A DNA stretch of 8,540 bases from JBDNBY01 sp039767595. GTDB lineage: Bacteria > Pseudomonadota > Alphaproteobacteria > Rhodobacterales > Rhodobacteraceae. The stretch is from the NCBI GenBank assembly GCA_039767595.1, contig JBDNBY010000117.1:1-8540 (forward strand). The letters run 5' to 3'. Below, in pieces: positions 1-5,844 of this stretch. A model generated the notes under the pieces. That model made no database searches and was not told the DNA's origin. It saw only the letters and a program-made list of their open reading frames with translations. Numbering within the stretch: the stretch's first letter is position 1; each line of letters opens with the position of its first letter. The translations under genes were made by a program, and so were the position numbers.

Positions 1-203
1 GCTTGGTTTTCTTTGATCGTTTCAGACCACCAACCGAACATTACATATAATACGCCGACAAAGCCGATCGCAAACATCCATGGGCCTCTTTCGTGCATCC
101 AAAGGACAGCACCAAAAAGCATCACAAACGCAGCGAGCGCCGAGAGAAACGGCCAAATAGAGGGGTTAATGATGTGATAATCGTGGTTTTTAGTATGGGC
201 CAT
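1..203 (-). CDS. coxC: Cytochrome c oxidase subunit III, N-terminal part (cut by window edge)
   Basis: Only the first 67 codons lie in the window; the gene runs off the left edge. Translating the minus strand from the ATG at 203-201 gives a start MAHTKNHDYHIINPSIWPF, followed by two hydrophobic spans (about residues 17-35 and 41-59) and the segment GWWSETIKENQ. The family hallmarks are the His-rich N-terminus leading into a 'PSxWP' turn, and the 'WW..D/E.I.E' end of helix 2 of heme-copper oxidase subunit III. The protein is an integral inner-membrane subunit that stabilises the subunit I core of aa3-type oxidase and carries no metal. A ribosome binding site (AGAGGA) sits about 8 bases upstream, in the 18-base gap after ctaG, so it is the last visible gene of the cox operon. 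The position after ctaG is the standard order in Rhodobacterales and Paracoccus. Confidence 0.93.
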   Translation of the reverse strand, partial: MAHTKNHDYHIINPSIWPFLSALAAFVMLFGAVLWMHERGPWMFAIGFVGVLYVMFGWWSETIKENQ

Positions 204-221
204 AAGACAGTCCTCTTATCT

Positions 222-827
222 TTAGTTCGCAACGTCCGTGTTGGATGTGTTTAAGCTTGCCACCTTATCACTATAATCGTCTGGTAAGTCAATTTGGTGA
301 AAGGTGTAGGAGAGTGTGATTTCGTGAAGATGTTTCGCATCACGATCATCCACAATTTCGGGATCGACAAAAAACGTAACGGGCATTTGAATGCGCTCGC
401 CAGGTTCAAGAACTTGCTCAGTGAAGCAAAAACAGTCGATTTTCATAAAAAACCCGCCCGCCGAATAGGGGGCGACGTTATAACTGGCTGAGCCTGCGAT
501 GGGCACATCCAGCGGGTTATACGCCTCGTAAAAGGCAAGGCCAGTCTCGCCAATGCGCAATTCCATCACGTTTTCAACGGGACGGAATTCCCATGGCATA
601 TCGCGCTCTTTTGAGGCGTCAAACCGCACTTTTATCGTTTGATCCAGAATATCTTGGGACGCTTCATCGGCAACAATCGCAGTGCCGCCAAACCCTGTGA
701 CGCGGCAAAACAGATCATAGAGTGGCACCGATGCCCATGCGAGCGAGCCCATCACAAGGATCACACCAACAAGGTATTTGACGGTCTTGGCCGGATTAGA
801 GGGGTTAGGTGTTGACTGCGTGTCCAT
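222..827 (-). CDS. ctaG: Cytochrome c oxidase assembly protein CtaG (Cox11-type CuB chaperone)
   Basis: 201 residues, the normal length for the Cox11/CtaG family. A short cytoplasmic N-terminus is followed by one membrane span (about residues 16-35) and a periplasmic beta-sandwich domain. The copper site is visible as KIDCFCFTEQ, with Cys132 and Cys134 forming the CFCF motif. A further conserved cysteine follows the membrane helix in PLYDLFCRVTGFGG (Cys41). YNPLDVPIAGSASYNVAP (about 103-120) is the family's conserved mid-domain block. From knowledge of the family, the protein delivers copper to the CuB centre of oxidase subunit I. The ATG at 827 follows a clear Shine-Dalgarno (GAGGAG) that lies over the end of the preceding small gene, only 3 bases away, which points to coupled translation within the operon. 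Identity is near certain. Confidence 0.97.
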   Translation of the reverse strand: MDTQSTPNPSNPAKTVKYLVGVILVMGSLAWASVPLYDLFCRVTGFGGTAIVADEASQDILDQTIKVRFDASKERDMPWEFRPVENVMELRIGETGLAFYEAYNPLDVPIAGSASYNVAPYSAGGFFMKIDCFCFTEQVLEPGERIQMPVTFFVDPEIVDDRDAKHLHEITLSYTFHQIDLPDDYSDKVASLNTSNTDVAN

Positions 828-830
828 CCC

Positions 831-1031
831 CTACTCCTCAACCTGCGACGCGGCGGCCTCTGCTTGCGCTGCGGCGGCTTTTGCTTCGGCTTCGGCGCGC
901 TGCACTTCGCCGATCCGGATCAATTTCACGAATGTCATACCAAAGACCAAGGCAACCACAGCCGCCAAAACAAGGCCAAGGCCGACATTGCGGCTTTTGC
1001 GGCGTTCGTGCACTTCATGTGTGACTTTCAT
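831..1031 (-). CDS. Small single-span membrane protein of the cox operon (CoxF-like, hypothetical)
   Basis: A 66-residue protein between ctaB and ctaG, with 3-base gaps on both sides, so it is almost certainly translated as part of the operon. The N-terminus is basic (HEVHERRKSRN, about residues 5-15). It is followed by one hydrophobic span (about 16-37, GLGLVLAAVVALVFGMTFVKL) and then a charged, alanine-rich tail (about 41-66) that could form a helix. A short protein with this 'RRKxRNxxxGL-VALxFG-T-VK' pattern is commonly found just before ctaG in alphaproteobacterial cox operons and is often annotated as a small cytochrome oxidase assembly protein or CoxF. I infer a role in assembly or stability of the oxidase from position and topology only; no catalytic or metal-binding residue is visible. 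The Ala/Glu-rich tail is low-complexity and may be lineage-specific. Confidence 0.8.
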   Translation of the reverse strand: MKVTHEVHERRKSRNVGLGLVLAAVVALVFGMTFVKLIRIGEVQRAEAEAKAAAAQAEAAASQVEE

Positions 1032-1034
1032 CGC

Positions 1035-1982
1035 CTACGCTCCCATCACAAATGACATCAGGCCAATGCGCGCTAACACCGCATCGATGGCCAAAGCGCC
1101 AAAATGGGCAAAGAGATACACCAGAGACCACCGGAAAAATTTCCGCTCAGCTGCAAAATTATCCGCCTCTGACATCACTTCATCGCGGCGCAAAATTCGA
1201 TAGGCCCCGACAAGGAACACGGCATTGAGGGACACTGCCGCGATCATGTAAAGCGGGCCTGCAATGTCGAGAAAGCATAGACCGAGGGCAAACACTGCCA
1301 AAATGACCGTGTAGCCAAAGATATGACGGCGCGTGGCCGGACGGCCATGTGTCACTGTGAGCATCGGCACCCCTGCGTCATCATAATCCGAGCGCATGAA
1401 GAGCGCCAAAGCCCAGAAATGCGGCGGCGTCCACAAAAAGATCAACGTAAACATCAACACGCTGTCGATGCTAAAGCTGCCCGTGGCCGCGACCCATCCC
1501 ACCATCGGAGGGAAGGCACCCGCAGCCCCACCAATCACGATGTTCTGCGGCGTCGCGCGCTTGAGATACATTGTGTAGACAACGGCGTAGAAATAAATGG
1601 TAAAGGCCAGCAGACCCGCAGCCACCCAATTGGCCGCAAGGCCCAGAAAGACCACTGAAAATGCACTTAGCGTGATACCGATGATGCGCGCTTCTTCGCC
1701 CGTCACACGGCCCGAGGGCACGGGACGCCCGCGTGTCCGCTTCATCACGCTATCAATATCGGCGTCATACCACATATTAAGCGCACCTGACGCCCCAGCG
1801 CCCAGCGCAATCGCGAGGATCGCAACGAATCCCTCAAACGGATGCAAATTGGTGGGCGCCACGAAATACCCAACAAAGGCCGTGAACACGACAAGCGACA
1901 TCACCCGCGGCTTGAGCAAGGCGAAATAATCGCCAAAGCTGGCCTCATAGGTGTAGGCGTCTTGTGAACTTGTGTCGCTCAT
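1035..1982 (-). CDS. ctaB: Protoheme IX farnesyltransferase (heme O synthase)
   Basis: 315 residues, typical for CtaB/CyoE/Cox10 of the UbiA prenyltransferase superfamily. It transfers a farnesyl group from farnesyl diphosphate to heme B to make heme O, the precursor of heme A needed by aa3 oxidase. The first Asp-rich motif, NxxxDxxxD, is present as N69-MWY-D73-ADI-D77, followed by KRTRGRPVPSGRV. A second conserved block is YDDAGVPMLTVTHG (about 200-213). LWTPPHFWALAL (about 183-194) and GAFPPMVGWVAATG are also family signatures, and about nine hydrophobic spans can be counted. The ATG at 1982 has a GGAG-containing ribosome binding site about 8 bases upstream. It lies 75 bases downstream of coxB, the usual alphaproteobacterial order. 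No key residue is missing. Confidence 0.97.
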   Translation of the reverse strand: MSDTSSQDAYTYEASFGDYFALLKPRVMSLVVFTAFVGYFVAPTNLHPFEGFVAILAIALGAGASGALNMWYDADIDSVMKRTRGRPVPSGRVTGEEARIIGITLSAFSVVFLGLAANWVAAGLLAFTIYFYAVVYTMYLKRATPQNIVIGGAAGAFPPMVGWVAATGSFSIDSVLMFTLIFLWTPPHFWALALFMRSDYDDAGVPMLTVTHGRPATRRHIFGYTVILAVFALGLCFLDIAGPLYMIAAVSLNAVFLVGAYRILRRDEVMSEADNFAAERKFFRWSLVYLFAHFGALAIDAVLARIGLMSFVMGA

Positions 1983-2008
1983 TGCACGGCTCCGGTGTTC
2001 AGGTGATT

Positions 2009-2037
2009 GAGCCCCGCCCTCATGTTAGGCGGCGCTC
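2009..2037 (-). other. Imperfect hairpin in the coxB-ctaB gap
   Basis: On the transcribed (minus) strand the arms are GAGC-G-CCGCC and GGCGG-G-GCTC. Nine base pairs are interrupted by one G/G mismatch, around a 9-base loop. It sits between the coxB stop and the ctaB ribosome binding site. No run of T follows, so it is not a convincing Rho-independent terminator. A role in mRNA processing, stability or partial attenuation between the structural subunit and the assembly genes is possible but is inference only. Confidence 0.35.
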
Positions 2038-2057
2038 ACGGGTTTGAGTGGCTTGAC

Positions 2058-2912
2058 TTAGTTTGCCAATGCCAAGTTTTCAGTTTTTGGCATCGCACCG
2101 TTGATCGCGTATTCCGCTTCGGCACCACGGAGCCAAAGGTCATAGGCCTCTTGGCTCACAACTTTGACAGTGATCGGCATGTAGGCGTGATCCTTGCCGC
2201 ACAATTCGGAACACTGGCCAAAGTAAACGCCTTCTTTGTCAGCTTTGAACCAAAGTTGCGCGATACGGCCAGGCACGGCGTCTTGCTTCACGCCAAAGGC
2301 AGGGATCGTCCAGCTGTGGATCACATCGGCGGCTGTCACGTTCATGACAACTGTTTTGCCAACGGGAACAACAACGGCCGTGTCTGTAGCCAAGAGGTAC
2401 TGCGCCTCTTGATAGCCGTGCTCGGCCAGCTCATCTTTTTGCAGCATATAGCTGTCAAAGGCAAACCCGTGATCAGTGTATTCATAGCCCCAGTACCACT
2501 GGTACCCCACAACTTTGATGTAAATGTCACCTTCGGGGATCTCTTGCTGTTTGAACAATGTTGGCAATGAGAATGTCCCGATGAACACAAGGATCAAAAT
2601 CGGCACGACCGTCCACGCCACCTCTAATGGAGAGTTGTGCGTGAATGACGCGGGATTAGGATTGGCCTTACGATTGTAACGGACAATGACGAACGCCAAG
2701 AGCGCCACAACAAACAAAGTGATGATCGTGATGATCACAAGGAGCATCCCATCAAGCCACTGCAGGTCATTGGCCAAATCTGTAGCCGCCGGTTGGAAGC
2801 CCATGCCCTTATCTAGTGGTTGCCCAATGATCGGCAGGTTTTCTTGCGCGTAGGCTGTTGTGGACGCCACTGCGGCGGCTCCAAATGCCGAAAGCTTTGA
2901 CAAAATATTCAT
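2058..2912 (-). CDS. coxB: Cytochrome c oxidase subunit II (aa3-type, CuA-containing)
   Basis: 284 residues. The N-terminus (1-22, ending AYA before QEN) looks like a cleavable signal peptide. Two membrane helices follow at about 52-78 and 96-118, then a periplasmic cupredoxin domain. The aromatic electron-entry patch is GYQWYWGYEY (136-145). All CuA ligands are present: His199 in VIHSW, then Cys234, Glu236, Cys238, His242 and Met245 in GQCSELCGKDHAYM. The protein receives electrons from cytochrome c at CuA and passes them to heme a of subunit I. There is no C-terminal cytochrome c domain, so it is the aa3 and not the caa3 type. It is the first gene of the minus-strand operon, transcribed away from tldD, with GAGGAAT as ribosome binding site about 12 bases before the ATG. 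No subunit I gene is in the window; in related bacteria it is often encoded elsewhere. Confidence 0.98.
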   Translation of the reverse strand: MNILSKLSAFGAAAVASTTAYAQENLPIIGQPLDKGMGFQPAATDLANDLQWLDGMLLVIITIITLFVVALLAFVIVRYNRKANPNPASFTHNSPLEVAWTVVPILILVFIGTFSLPTLFKQQEIPEGDIYIKVVGYQWYWGYEYTDHGFAFDSYMLQKDELAEHGYQEAQYLLATDTAVVVPVGKTVVMNVTAADVIHSWTIPAFGVKQDAVPGRIAQLWFKADKEGVYFGQCSELCGKDHAYMPITVKVVSQEAYDLWLRGAEAEYAINGAMPKTENLALAN

Positions 2913-3108
2913 AGCTTACCCTATTCCTCATCGTTCGAATGGATCGCACGTTAAACGAATGCGCGATCGCATGTTGCATTTGTTGGCGTTAAAACCACAT
3001 ATTGATCCGTAAATAAAGAGATTGAATGTCGCACATGCATGAAATTCTATGTGTTATGGTGTACATTCGTCTACAAATTGGAGCGCTTGCGCGCAGGAGC
3101 CTTAGATT
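2913..3108. promoter_or_regulatory. Divergent intergenic region between coxB and tldD
   Basis: These 196 bases separate two outward-facing genes, so promoters for both the cox operon and tldD should lie here. The stretch is clearly more AT-rich than the flanking coding sequence in its middle (about 2980-3080). I could not find a convincing -35/-10 pair in either direction. On the plus strand a TTGAAT at 3022-3027 and TATGGT at 3055-3060 are present but not at standard spacing. No small ORF or strong hairpin stands out. The regulatory role is inferred from gene orientation, not from recognised sites. Confidence 0.4.
3095..3099 (+). promoter_or_regulatory. Ribosome binding site that selects the TTG start of tldD
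   Basis: AGGAG lies 9 bases before the TTG at 3109, near-ideal spacing. The later in-frame ATG at 3130 would be 30 bases away and has no Shine-Dalgarno of its own. An in-frame TAG at 3103-3105 rules out any earlier start. Confidence 0.6.
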
Positions 3109-4548
3109 TTGAACAATTCATCGGACATTATGCCGCACCCGTGGCCTTGGAACTTAATCGATCAACAGACCACGCAAAGCAAATTAGCATGGGCCTTAGA
3201 GCATGCTGAGGATGGAGAGTTGTTTTTTGAGCGCAAAACCTCCGAATCGATCACCTTGGATGATGGGCGTATCAAAACGGCAAATTACACCGCGCATCAA
3301 GGCTTTGGCCTGCGCGGCGTAACAGGCGAGCGGGCGTCCTATGCGCATAGCTCGGAACTCTCTGCTGCTGCGATCGACAAAGCGGCGCAGACCGTAAACG
3401 CCGCGACCAAACGCGAGACCCAAGGCCAGTGGGATATCACCCCAAACCAGCGCAGCGGTGATGTCCTCTATGCCCCCCTGCCCGTGACCGAAGAGGTCGC
3501 TTTTGAGGATAAAGTCGCGCTGCTCAATACGCTCGATGCCTATGCCCGCGATCGCGATCTGCGCGTCGTCCAAGTCACCGCCAGCATCTTGGCCACAACA
3601 CAAGAAATCTGTATTCTGCGCGGCGACGGCGCCCCCCTTTATGATTTCCGCCCCATGGTTCGGATGAATGTCCAAGTCATCGTTCAAAGCAACGCACGCC
3701 GCGAGACCGGCACCGCAGGCGGCGGCGGGCGCCATAGCCTAAGCACATTGCTCTCCCCCGACGCGTGGCAGGCCCAAGTCAACGAGGCGATCCGTGTGGC
3801 CACCGTCAATCTCGATGCCATCGATAGCCCTGCCGGCACGCATGACATTGTAATCGGTGCCGGCTGGCCAGGGATCCTCTTGCACGAGGCGATTGGTCAC
3901 GGCCTCGAGGCGGATGCCAATCGCAAAGGCTCGTCTGTCTTTCATGACAAAATGAACACCCAAATCGCCGCCCAAGATGTCACTGTGTACGATGACGGCA
4001 CCCTCCCCCAGACACGCGGCGCGCTGCATATTGACGATGAGGGCACCCCCACACAGCGCACGACATTGATCGAAAACGGTCAACTCGTTGGCTATATGCA
4101 AGACCGCATGAATGCCCGTTTGATGAACACCGCCAGCACAGGCAACGGCCGCCGCGAAAGCTATGCCCACTTGCCGATGCCGCGCATGACCAACACATAT
4201 ATGGCCAATGGCACAACACCCGTGGATGATATGATCGCCGATCTCAAAGACGGGATTTACGCCGTGGGCTTTGGCGGCGGCCAAGTGGACACAACATCAG
4301 GTAAATTCGTCTTTAGCTGCACCGAGGCCTATCTCGTGCGCAATGGAGCCATCGGCGCCCCCCTCAAAGGGGCGACGCTCATTGGGGATGGGGCCACAGC
4401 CTTGACCAACATTCGGGCCGTTGGCAATGATTGGGCCTTGGATCCCGGAATGGGCACTTGCGGTAAACAAGGGCAATGGGTGCCCGTTGGCGTCGGGCAA
4501 CCCAGCTTGCTGATCGGTGGGCTCACCGTTGGGGGCGGTGCGCTCTAA
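3109..4548 (+). CDS. tldD: Metalloprotease TldD (PmbA/TldD family)
   Basis: 479 residues, the usual size for TldD. The zinc motif HExxxH is His259-Glu260-AIG-His264 (LLHEAIGHGLEAD). A cysteine in GMGTCGKQGQW (Cys451) matches the third zinc ligand position known from E. coli TldD. GVGQPSLLIGGLTVGGGAL is the typical C-terminus. The N-terminal part carries the 'DDGRIKTANYTAHQGFGLRG' type block that shapes the substrate channel. In the family, TldD carries the zinc site and works as a heterodimer with TldE/PmbA, degrading unfolded peptides and maturing some modified peptides. The partner gene is not in this window. The start is taken as TTG at 3109 because AGGAG lies 9 bases upstream and an in-frame stop precedes it; ATG at 3130 (472 residues) is the alternative. 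Divergent placement next to coxB is commonly seen in Rhodobacterales. Confidence 0.96.
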   Translation: MNNSSDIMPHPWPWNLIDQQTTQSKLAWALEHAEDGELFFERKTSESITLDDGRIKTANYTAHQGFGLRGVTGERASYAHSSELSAAAIDKAAQTVNAATKRETQGQWDITPNQRSGDVLYAPLPVTEEVAFEDKVALLNTLDAYARDRDLRVVQVTASILATTQEICILRGDGAPLYDFRPMVRMNVQVIVQSNARRETGTAGGGGRHSLSTLLSPDAWQAQVNEAIRVATVNLDAIDSPAGTHDIVIGAGWPGILLHEAIGHGLEADANRKGSSVFHDKMNTQIAAQDVTVYDDGTLPQTRGALHIDDEGTPTQRTTLIENGQLVGYMQDRMNARLMNTASTGNGRRESYAHLPMPRMTNTYMANGTTPVDDMIADLKDGIYAVGFGGGQVDTTSGKFVFSCTEAYLVRNGAIGAPLKGATLIGDGATALTNIRAVGNDWALDPGMGTCGKQGQWVPVGVGQPSLLIGGLTVGGGAL

Positions 4549-4551
4549 TCT

Positions 4552-4567
4552 TTAACTTTGCGTTAAC
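4552..4567 (+). promoter_or_regulatory. CtrA-type box upstream of dprA
   Basis: The sequence TTAACTTTGCGTTAAC contains TTAA-N7-TTAA, the recognition core of the cell-cycle response regulator CtrA of Alphaproteobacteria. Here it forms a dyad TTAAC-N5-GTTAAC. It lies in the 59-base gap between the tldD stop and the dprA start, 40 bases before the ATG. I scanned the window by eye for this spacing and found only one other match (8422-8436). In Rhodobacter capsulatus, dprA is known to belong to the CtrA-dependent genes needed by gene-transfer-agent recipients, so the position makes biological sense. Binding is inferred, not shown. Confidence 0.6.
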
Positions 4568-4591
4568 CCTATCGTGTCAATCTGGCGCGGT

Positions 4592-4596
4592 AGGAG
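4592..4596 (+). promoter_or_regulatory. Ribosome binding site that selects the ATG start of dprA
   Basis: AGGAG precedes the ATG at 4608 by 11 bases. An upstream in-frame ATG at 4476 would overlap tldD by more than 70 bases and add residues unlike DprA, so 4608 is preferred. Confidence 0.55.
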
Positions 4597-4607
4597 ACGC
4601 ACAACCA

Positions 4608-5779
4608 ATGACGATTCTTAGTAATCCTTCTTCCCATCCCACCCTTCACCCACCCACATCGGAAGATGGTTTGGTCACTTGGGTGCGGCTCCTACGCTCT
4701 CGCCGTGTTGGGATTTCAACCTTTTATCGACTTGTAAAAGAGCACGGCTCGGCCGAGGGCGCGATTGACGCACTGCCGCAAATTGCCAAGGCGTCCGGCG
4801 TAGAAAACTACGAACCCCATTCACAACAGGCCGCGCAGCATGAATTGACGCAAGCCCGAAAACTCGGGATCAAAGCGATCCCATATGGCAACCCATCCTA
4901 TCCGGCCCTTTTGGCCCGCATTCCAGATCCGCCCCCTATATTATGGGTCAAAGGGGATCTGACCCCGCTGACACGGCCGATTGTCGCCGTCGTTGGCGCG
5001 CGCAACGCCTCGGCCATTGGCACACGGTTCACAAAAAGACTGGTCCAAGAACTTGGCGAATCTGGCATTCTAATCTCCTCGGGTCTGCCCGCGGCATTGA
5101 TACCGCCGCCCACGCCGCTGCATTGCCCAGCGGCTCAATCGCCGTGATGGCCGGCGGGGTGGACTCTATATACCCCGCACAAAATACGAAATTGGCGCAA
5201 GATATGCTCGCAACAGGTCTGCGCCTATCGGAACAGCCCATCGGCCTTGTCCCGCAAGCGCGCCATTTTCCAACGCGCAATCGCATAATCTCTGGCCTTG
5301 CCCATGCGACTATTGTAATCGAGGCAACTGCAAAATCAGGATCCTTGATCACCGCCCACGCCGCCCTTGATCAAGGCCGCGACGTGTTTGCCGTGCCCGG
5401 CCATCCCTTTGATGAACGCGCCGCAGGGTGCAACAATTTGATCCGAGATGGCACTCAACTGCTACGAAACACATAAGACATTATAAATATACTTGAACAC
5501 AGCCAACTGACCGCGCCCGCCGCGCCCCCGCCCGAGGTACAGGAGCAATTGGCCTTTCGGGAAACGCCGCAGCGGTCGTTACGCGATGCATCGCGCCTGC
5601 ATCAAGTCATTTTATCGCGCCTCAATACGACGCCCATGCGCGAAGATGTGCTGATCGCAGACCTTCAAGAACCCACCTCTCATGTCTCGGCGGCGGTCTC
5701 TGAACTTGAAATTATGGGCAAACTTAATCGCGTGATGGGAGGCATGCTGCAAAAGAGGCCAAAGGAAATGCACGATTGA
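4608..5779 (+). pseudogene. dprA: Broken dprA (DNA processing protein A), one frameshift and one internal stop
   Basis: DprA binds incoming single-stranded DNA and loads RecA during transformation and, in Rhodobacterales, gene-transfer-agent uptake. With one base restored after 5087 the locus would encode 390 codons. These are an N-terminal helical domain (about 20-65), the Rossmann-type DprA core (about 85-285, with VVGARNAS at 128-135, SGLARGIDTAAH, MAGGVDSIYP, FPTRNRIISGL and SGSLITA), and a C-terminal winged helix (about 325-385). Two lesions break it. The sequence reads GGT CTG CCC GCG where GGT CTG GCC CGC is expected, a one-base deletion after 5087. The shifted frame adds 19 foreign residues and stops at 5145-5147, giving a 179-residue fragment. 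Then codon 290 is TAA (5474-5476) in the restored frame, before DIINILEHSQL and the winged helix. Everything else is well conserved, so decay is recent; a sequencing error could explain the frameshift but less easily both. A functional protein is unlikely. Confidence 0.9.
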
Positions 5780-5789
5780 CAACGCGAGA

Positions 5790-5821
5790 TTGCGCACACA
5801 TTTATGTGCCTCACTTATAAT
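5790..5821 (+). promoter_or_regulatory. Likely topA promoter
   Basis: A perfect TATAAT lies at 5816-5821, 23 bases before the topA ATG. No good -35 sits at 17 bases; TTGCGC at 5790-5795 is 20 bases upstream of it. A perfect TTGACA occurs at 5776-5781, overlapping the dprA stop codon, but is 34 bases from the TATAAT and so does not pair with it. A small dyad, CACAT-TT-ATGTG (5797-5808), lies just upstream of the -10. topA thus probably has its own promoter, independent of the broken dprA. Confidence 0.4.
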
Positions 5822-5844
5822 GTCGCGAGTCGAAAGGATATTTC

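Noticed and set aside
2942..2972. GCGATCGC-containing repeats near GATCGCA in the coxB-tldD gap, considered as an operator
   Set aside because: The arms do not form a consistent inverted repeat beyond the 8-base palindrome, and the spacing is irregular.
3196..4526. Several long minus-strand open frames opposite tldD
   Set aside because: They are shadows of the tldD codons: no ribosome binding sites, no family features, while tldD has its full set of motifs.
4476..4607. N-terminal extension of dprA from an upstream ATG inside tldD
   Set aside because: It would overlap tldD in another frame and encode residues unlike DprA; AGGAG before the ATG at 4608 supports the later start.
5085..5093. Programmed ribosomal frameshift as the explanation for the dprA break
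   Set aside because: No slippery heptamer is present, and a second in-frame stop downstream would still truncate the product.
5549..5779. Separate small gene starting at TTG 5549 with AGGAG at 5541-5545
   Set aside because: The product is simply the winged-helix end of DprA in the restored frame; the upstream residues back to the TAA also match DprA-like sequence, so it is a remnant and not a new gene, although reinitiation cannot be excluded.
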